A stretch of DNA of 64,000 nucleotides, taken from JAHEJA01 sp965657215 (GTDB lineage: Bacteria; Pseudomonadota; Alphaproteobacteria; Rhodobacterales; Rhodobacteraceae). Numbering within the stretch: the stretch's first letter is position 1; the number at the start of each line of letters is the position of its first letter. The notes under the pieces were generated by a model. It saw only the letters and a list, made by a program, of their open reading frames with translations, was not told where the DNA came from and searched no databases. The DNA lies in NCBI GenBank assembly GCA_965657215.1, contig CBFHNR010000005.1:62001-126000 (forward strand). Reading direction: 5' to 3'. Below, one piece after another: positions 59,781 through 64,000 of this stretch. The position numbers and the translations under genes were made by a program.

Positions 59781-59789
59781 GTAACACTC

Positions 59790-59827
59790 TTACGGCACTC
59801 AAATAGGGTGCCGTAAATTCGTTTTTT
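59790..59827 (+). terminator. Terminator between clpP and clpX
   Basis: TTACGGCAC (59790-59798) and GTGCCGTAA (59808-59816) form a perfect 9-bp stem; ATTCGTTTTTT follows. Confidence 0.85.
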
Positions 59828-59913
59828 GGGATTGTGAACCTGTTGGGCCTGTCCTAAGCTAACATTGAAATTTGGTTTGGATCGCGACTAACCCCAAACC
59901 CGAAAGGTTGACG

Positions 59914-61182
59914 ATGGCAAATAACTCTGGTGGAGAAAGCAAAAATACCTTGTATTGTAGCTTTTGTGGAAAAAGCCAACACGAAGTTCGCAAACTCATT
60001 GCGGGACCGACAGTGTTCATCTGTGATGAATGTGTTGAATTGTGTATGGATATCATCCGCGAGGAAACCAAGAGTGCAGGATTAAAGTCGTCTGAGGGGG
60101 TTCCAACACCACGGGAAATTTGTGGCGTTTTGGATGATTATGTCATCGGTCAAGCGGTTGCAAAACGTGTGTTGTCTGTTGCGGTTCACAACCACTACAA
60201 ACGTTTAAATCACGCAGCCAATAGCGGCGAGATTGAGCTGTCGAAATCGAATATCCTTCTTATCGGGCCAACTGGCTGTGGTAAGACATTGCTTGCGCAA
60301 ACTTTGGCGCGCATCTTAGACGTCCCGTTTACCATGGCCGATGCGACGACATTGACCGAAGCGGGTTATGTTGGCGAAGACGTCGAAAACATCATCCTCA
60401 AATTGCTTCAAGCTTCCGAATATAACGTCGAGCGTGCGCAGCGCGGGATCGTGTATATTGACGAAGTTGATAAAATCACGCGTAAATCTGAGAACCCGTC
60501 CATTACACGTGATGTTTCTGGCGAAGGTGTTCAACAGGCTCTGTTGAAGCTGATGGAAGGCACGGTTGCCTCTGTGCCACCACAAGGGGGCCGTAAGCAT
60601 CCACAGCAAGAATTCTTGCAAGTGGACACGACAAATATCCTGTTCATCTGTGGCGGTGCTTTTGCGGGTCTTGATCGGATCATTGCACAGCGTGGCAAGG
60701 GGTCTGCGATGGGCTTTGGGGCGGATGTGCGTGACAATGATGATCGCGGCGTTGGCGAAATTTTCCAAGACCTTGAACCAGAAGATTTGTTGAAATTTGG
60801 TTTGATCCCAGAATTCGTAGGACGCCTTCCTGTTTTGGCAACGCTTGAAGATTTGGACGAAGACGCGCTTGTGACTATCTTGACACAGCCGAAAAACGCC
60901 TTGGTCAAGCAATATCAGCGTCTCTTTGAGATTGAGGATACGAAGCTAACCTTTACGGACGACGCACTGAGCGCCATCGCCAAACGCGCGATTGCCCGGA
61001 AAACGGGTGCGCGCGGATTGCGCTCTATCCTCGAAGATATCTTGTTGGACACAATGTTCGATCTTCCAGGGCAGGATGATGTTGTCGAAGTGGTTGTGAA
61101 CGAAGAAGTGATCGGCTCTGATGCTGCGCCACTGATGATTTACACAGACGCAAAATCGGATTCATCCGCTTCGGCGTCCTAA
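59914..61182 (+). CDS. clpX: ATP-dependent Clp protease ATPase subunit ClpX
   Basis: A 422-residue AAA+ unfoldase. The zinc domain uses C15, C18, C37 and C40 (LYCSFCGKSQHEVRKLI, FICDECVELC). Walker A is LIGPTGCGKTLLAQ and Walker B is IVYIDEVDKI. The ClpP-contact loop region (LIPEFVGRLPV) is present. I chose the ATG at 59914, with AAAGG upstream. Confidence 0.97.
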   Translation: MANNSGGESKNTLYCSFCGKSQHEVRKLIAGPTVFICDECVELCMDIIREETKSAGLKSSEGVPTPREICGVLDDYVIGQAVAKRVLSVAVHNHYKRLNHAANSGEIELSKSNILLIGPTGCGKTLLAQTLARILDVPFTMADATTLTEAGYVGEDVENIILKLLQASEYNVERAQRGIVYIDEVDKITRKSENPSITRDVSGEGVQQALLKLMEGTVASVPPQGGRKHPQQEFLQVDTTNILFICGGAFAGLDRIIAQRGKGSAMGFGADVRDNDDRGVGEIFQDLEPEDLLKFGLIPEFVGRLPVLATLEDLDEDALVTILTQPKNALVKQYQRLFEIEDTKLTFTDDALSAIAKRAIARKTGARGLRSILEDILLDTMFDLPGQDDVVEVVVNEEVIGSDAAPLMIYTDAKSDSSASAS

Positions 61183-61190
61183 AGCCTAGC

Positions 61191-61222
61191 CAGAATTGCC
61201 CCTAGACCTTGGGGCGGTTCTG
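61191..61222 (+). terminator. Stable hairpin after clpX
   Basis: CAGAATTGCCCC (61191-61202) pairs with GGGGCGGTTCTG (61211-61222) over 12 pairs, two of them G-U, with an 8-base loop. No U-run follows, so it may be a 3'-end stabiliser rather than a terminator. Confidence 0.5.
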
Positions 61223-61257
61223 AGTCATATATCCATCAACGTTAAGCGGAGAGTCCC

Positions 61258-61641
61258 ATGGGAATTCTAAAAACAGTGCTACGCGCTGCGACTTGGTGGA
61301 ATGGCCAAACATTGAACACGCAGTTCTTCACATGGCGCAAGGGCGTCAAAGTTGGTGAAGATGCCGAAGGTAACATCTATTACCGTACACGTGACGACAA
61401 GCGTCGCTGGGTCATCTATAATGGCGAAGCTGAGGCAACACGCGTCTCGGCTGATTGGCATGGTTGGTTGCATTTTACATGGGATCACCCTCCAACCGAT
61501 AAACCCTTGGTTCACAAAACTTGGGAAAAACCCCATCAGGAAAATCTGACAGGATCGGCTTTGGCTTATGCGCCTGCTGGCTCATTGCGTCGCGCTGATC
61601 CTGCGTCACGCCAAGATTACGAAGCGTGGTCTCCTGAATAA
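61258..61641 (+). CDS. NADH:ubiquinone oxidoreductase accessory subunit NDUFA12 family
   Basis: A 127-residue protein. The family pattern is WWNGQTLNTQFFTWRKGVKV, YYRTRDDKRRWVIYNGEAEA and VSADWHGWLHFTWDHPP. It is the alphaproteobacterial homologue of the mitochondrial complex I assembly/accessory subunit (B17.2). It lies apart from nuo genes and beside mlaD, a common order in this group. Confidence 0.94.
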   Translation: MGILKTVLRAATWWNGQTLNTQFFTWRKGVKVGEDAEGNIYYRTRDDKRRWVIYNGEAEATRVSADWHGWLHFTWDHPPTDKPLVHKTWEKPHQENLTGSALAYAPAGSLRRADPASRQDYEAWSPE

Positions 61642-61658
61642 GTAAAAGGTGCGGTGTC

Positions 61659-62105
61659 ATGGGTGAAAACAAAGCAGAAGTTGCAGTAGGTGGCCTCGTG
61701 TTGGCGACGGCACTTGGATTTGGGTTCTATGTTTTGCAATCCACTGGCATGTCTGGCCCGTCGGGATCCTATCCTTTGACGGCCTCTTTTAGATCCGCTG
61801 AGGGGATCTCTGTTGGAACTGATATCCGATTAGCGGGCGTCAAGGTTGGGACCATTTCTCAAATGGCACTAAACCCAGAAACCTTCCGCGCGGATGCGAC
61901 GCTCTCTGTTCAAGAAAACATTCAAATCCCGGACGATAGCGCCATTGCGATAACCTCTGAGGGGCTATTGGGCGGGAACTTTGTCGAAGTGATCCCAGGG
62001 GCGTCTTATGATTATCTCGCAGCAGGGGATGAAATCATCGACACCCAAGGCTCTGTGAGCCTCGTGTCCCTCTTGATGAAGTTCGTTTCAGGAAGCGGCG
62101 AATAA
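61659..62105 (+). CDS. mlaD: Outer-membrane lipid asymmetry protein MlaD
   Basis: A 148-residue protein. One N-terminal membrane anchor (about 8-26, VGGLVLATALGFGFYVLQ) precedes an MCE domain (LTASFRSAEGISVGTDIRLA, then ITSEGLLGGNFVEVIPGAS). It is a lipid shuttle in the periplasm with MlaFEBC, whose genes are not here. The C-terminus VSLVSLLMKFVSG is a typical pore helix. Confidence 0.93.
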   Translation: MGENKAEVAVGGLVLATALGFGFYVLQSTGMSGPSGSYPLTASFRSAEGISVGTDIRLAGVKVGTISQMALNPETFRADATLSVQENIQIPDDSAIAITSEGLLGGNFVEVIPGASYDYLAAGDEIIDTQGSVSLVSLLMKFVSGSGE

Positions 62106-62107
62106 AG

Positions 62108-62482
62108 ATGCGCAATGCTGTGTTCGCACTTGCCTTAGGCCTTGCCTCACCTGTTCTGTCACAACAACTCACGGGTCAAGCAGATGGCGCTCTGTTGCGC
62201 GGTCTCGATAAAGTGAGCGGCACAGTAAACGATGTTACTCTCCCCGTTGGGAGCGAGGTCAAATTGGGCTTCATGACAGTGAAACTGTCGGAATGCCGCT
62301 ATCCTAAAAACAACCCGTCAGGGGATGCTTTTGCGCATTTGACCATCACTCAAGATGGACATGACGCACCGGCATTCAGCGGTTGGATGACGGCCTCGTC
62401 TCCTGCGCTTAACCCGCTTGATCACTCTCGTTATGATGTCTGGGTGCTTCGCTGCGCGATTGCTAAAACGTCTTCTGAATAA
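62108..62482 (+). CDS. Exported DUF2155 family protein
   Basis: A 124-residue periplasmic protein with a signal peptide (cleavage after VLSQQ, about residue 20). It has the family pattern KLSECRYPKNNPSGDAFAHL, FSGWMTASSPALNPLDHSRY and DVWVLRC, with two conserved cysteines (likely a disulfide). Function is unknown. Its last 52 bases overlap the end of aat on the other strand; the conserved DVWVLRC lies partly inside this overlap. Confidence 0.9.
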   Translation: MRNAVFALALGLASPVLSQQLTGQADGALLRGLDKVSGTVNDVTLPVGSEVKLGFMTVKLSECRYPKNNPSGDAFAHLTITQDGHDAPAFSGWMTASSPALNPLDHSRYDVWVLRCAIAKTSSE

Positions 62483-63072
62483 GTGTCATCCAAAAAATTA
62501 GCCCGTTGTGAAACGGCGCGCGCAAGGCGCTTGTGGTAGTTTGACCGCGAAATTTCGATTGCGCCAAGGGATGCCAAATGTGGGGTGATGAACTGTGTGT
62601 CAAAAAGGCTGAACCCCGTTGATCGCAGACGATGCACCAAATAGGCCAGCGCTATTTTTGAGGTATCTCTCTCTCTTGAAAACATGCTTTCGCCAAAAAA
62701 AACGCCACCAGCAACCACACCATAAACGCCCCCGATCAGTGTCTCATCACGCCAAATTTCTAACGAATGGGCCTGTCCCATATGATGTAGGGCACAGTAG
62801 AGATCGAATATTTGATCGTTGATCCATGTTTCTTCTCGATCAGCGCAGGCGAGAACGACATTTTCAAAATCGTGATTGATCCGGACCGTATAGTTTTGTT
62901 GTTTAATCGTTCGGGCAAGGCTGCGAGAGACATAAAACCCATTCAGAGGAAAGATACCACGACGTTTGGGATCCACCCAAAATAGCTCAGGATCATCGCG
63001 TCCTTCTGCCATTGGAAAGACACCTGCTCTATAGGCTTGAAGTAAGAGGTTTGGCGTTAATCCAACAGTCAT
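62431..63072 (-). CDS. aat: Leucyl/phenylalanyl-tRNA--protein transferase
   Basis: A 213-residue enzyme. Signatures are LLQAYRAGVFPMAEGRDDPE and LFWVDPKRRGIFPL near the start, SLEIWRDETLIGGVYGVVAG-like stretch (LIGGVYGVVAGGVFFGESMF shortened here) and LFDTQFITPHLASLGAIEIS. It adds Leu or Phe to N-terminal Arg/Lys proteins for the N-degron path to ClpAP. The C-terminus ...AQRSTQTS is conserved in the group, so the overlap with DUF2155 is real. Confidence 0.94.
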   Translation of the reverse strand: MTVGLTPNLLLQAYRAGVFPMAEGRDDPELFWVDPKRRGIFPLNGFYVSRSLARTIKQQNYTVRINHDFENVVLACADREETWINDQIFDLYCALHHMGQAHSLEIWRDETLIGGVYGVVAGGVFFGESMFSRERDTSKIALAYLVHRLRSTGFSLFDTQFITPHLASLGAIEISRSNYHKRLARAVSQRANFLDDTYSEDVLAIAQRSTQTS

Positions 63073-63138
63073 AGCGGTTCACAAGATGTGCGTTTCTTGA
63101 ACCGTGCCAGATGATGATCAGGAACACAAGCAACTGAC

Positions 63139-63166
63139 CAAAAGGGCGCCCACTTGGACGCCCTTT
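63139..63166 (-). terminator. Hairpin after accC
   Basis: AAAGGGCG (63141-63148) pairs with CGCCCTTT (63159-63166). On the minus strand the stem runs into TTTTGG. It sits seven bases past the accC stop, between accC and aat. Confidence 0.6.
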
Positions 63167-63172
63167 AATCTA

Positions 63173-64000
63173 TTATGCGAATTGTTTTTCCAGCCAGTGT
63201 TCCAGCCAGTGAATGTTATACTCACCGCTATGGATGTCGCCTTCTTCCAAAAGCGCGTGGAAGAGGGGCACTGTCGTATCCACGCCATCAACGATCAGCT
63301 CGCCCAAAGCGCGATGTAAACGCGCAAGAGCCTCTGGACGATTACGGCCATGAACGATCAATTTTCCGATCAAGCTGTCGTAATAGGGCGGAATAGAATA
63401 GCCATCATAGAGCGCACTATCCATGCGAACACCCAAACCACCGGGCGCATGGTAATGTGTGATCTTACCAGGGCAGGGGCTAAAGTTAGGAAGCTTTTCA
63501 GCATTGATGCGCACTTCGATCGCATGACCGTTAATTGTAAGGTCATCCTGTTCCCAAGACATATCCAACCCAGCGGCCACGCGGATTTGTTCACGGACCA
63601 GATCAACGCCAAAGATGCCTTCTGTCACAGGGTGTTCCACCTGCAAACGTGTGTTCATCTCGATGAAATAGAATTCGCCGTTTTCATAGAGGAATTCGAT
63701 TGTACCCGCACCAATATAGTTGATGCGCGCAACAGCATCCGCACAGGTTTTCCCGATGCGCGCGCGCTCTTCTTCGCTAATGCAAGGACCGGGCGCTTCT
63801 TCAAAGACTTTTTGGTGGCGGCGCTGAAGCGAACAATCGCGTTCGCCCAAATGCACGGCCTTGCCTTTGCCATCTCCAAAGACTTGGATTTCAATATGGC
63901 GCGGTGTGGTGAGGTATTTTTCGATATATACTTCATCGTTGCCAAAGGCGGCTTTGCCTTCAGAACGTGCGGTCATAAACGCGCTTTCCATTTCAGAGGC
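63173..64000 (-). CDS. accC: Acetyl-CoA carboxylase biotin carboxylase subunit (partial)
   Basis: The C-terminal 275 residues of a biotin carboxylase; the N-terminal part lies past the right edge. Visible are YIEKYLTTPRHIEIQVFGDG, ERDCSLQRRHQKVFEEAPGP, FIEMNTRLQVEHPVTEGIFG (catalytic Glu and Arg) and GHAIEVRINAEKLPNFSP. It carboxylates biotin on AccB in the first step of fatty acid synthesis. The end DIHSGEYNIHWLEHWL is the family C-terminus. Confidence 0.96.
   Translation of the reverse strand, partial: ASEMESAFMTARSEGKAAFGNDEVYIEKYLTTPRHIEIQVFGDGKGKAVHLGERDCSLQRRHQKVFEEAPGPCISEEERARIGKTCADAVARINYIGAGTIEFLYENGEFYFIEMNTRLQVEHPVTEGIFGVDLVREQIRVAAGLDMSWEQDDLTINGHAIEVRINAEKLPNFSPCPGKITHYHAPGGLGVRMDSALYDGYSIPPYYDSLIGKLIVHGRNRPEALARLHRALGELIVDGVDTTVPLFHALLEEGDIHSGEYNIHWLEHWLEKQFA

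Noticed and set aside
1..64000. CRISPR arrays, insertion sequences, prophage or defence islands
   Set aside because: No regular short repeats, transposase or integrase motifs or phage structural genes were seen on either strand; gene order is typical core genome.

Overview
The window looks like chromosome of a marine alphaproteobacterium of the Rhodobacteraceae (Roseobacter group). The evidence is the set of neighbours: lolCD, parE, class I PHA genes phaZ/phaC/phaP/phaR, DUF2842 after purA, nrdR-ribD with capsule genes and ribE, a complete soxRSVWXYZABCD locus, clpP-clpX, and NDUFA12-mlaD-DUF2155-aat-accC. Base composition is moderate by eye and even throughout. I see no rRNA, tRNA, CRISPR array, insertion sequence or prophage gene. 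This is mostly core genome, densely packed, with many 1-8 nt overlaps.

Layout. 1-5.6 kb: lolD (cut by the window edge) and lolC, two PLP aminotransferases, an Ldh-type dehydrogenase and a small DMT exporter. 5.7-10.8 kb: parE, a 620-bp non-coding region with unusual repeats and hairpins, a MATE exporter and an aspartate aminotransferase. 10.8-17.8 kb: XRE regulator-sdhE, an LdtR-like MarR regulator, a VOC lyase, thyX between two TbpB-like lipoproteins, DUF6476/rluD and rpoH. 17.9-23.3 kb: a Gfo/Idh/MocA oxidoreductase and the PHA cluster with recognisable PhaR boxes. 23.3-32.5 kb: a long minus-strand operon for uptake and gamma-glutamylation-type catabolism of an amine or amino acid (ABC transporter, two FAD oxidases, two glutamine-synthetase-like ligases, one glutamine amidotransferase). 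32.6-42.4 kb: small conserved genes and housekeeping (rlmJ, pyrG, secG, purA, yjbQ, nrdR, ribD) with a GIY-YIG protein. 42.4-47.6 kb: capsule genes kpsC-export protein-kpsS on the minus strand between ribD and ribE. 47.7-57.9 kb: thiosulfate oxidation. 57.9-64 kb: a GlxA regulator, clpP-clpX, small envelope and respiratory genes, aat, and accC cut by the end.

How genes work together. The Sox proteins form the periplasmic thiosulfate-oxidizing system. SoxYZ carries the substrate, SoxXA loads it, SoxB hydrolyses sulfate off and SoxCD oxidizes the sulfane sulfur. SoxV, SoxW and SoxS supply reductant, and SoxR with a SqrR-like cysteine pair probably senses sulfane sulfur. Copies of an ATTC-N8-GAAT-like operator lie in front of several sox units. 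PhaC makes PHA, PhaZ degrades it, PhaP coats the granule, and PhaR binds CTGC-N3-GCAG boxes seen in front of phaZ/phaC and phaP.

The most unusual observations are: (i) two mutually exclusive perfect stems in the MATE leader; (ii) a terminator-like hairpin inside the first codons of kpsC; (iii) a hairpin that buries the Shine-Dalgarno sequence of the gene just after rpoH; (iv) a heme-binding GlcG/HbpS-type gene between soxS and soxR; (v) the amine/gamma-glutamyl operon with paralogous ligases and oxidases. I found no clearly new defence or mobile system.
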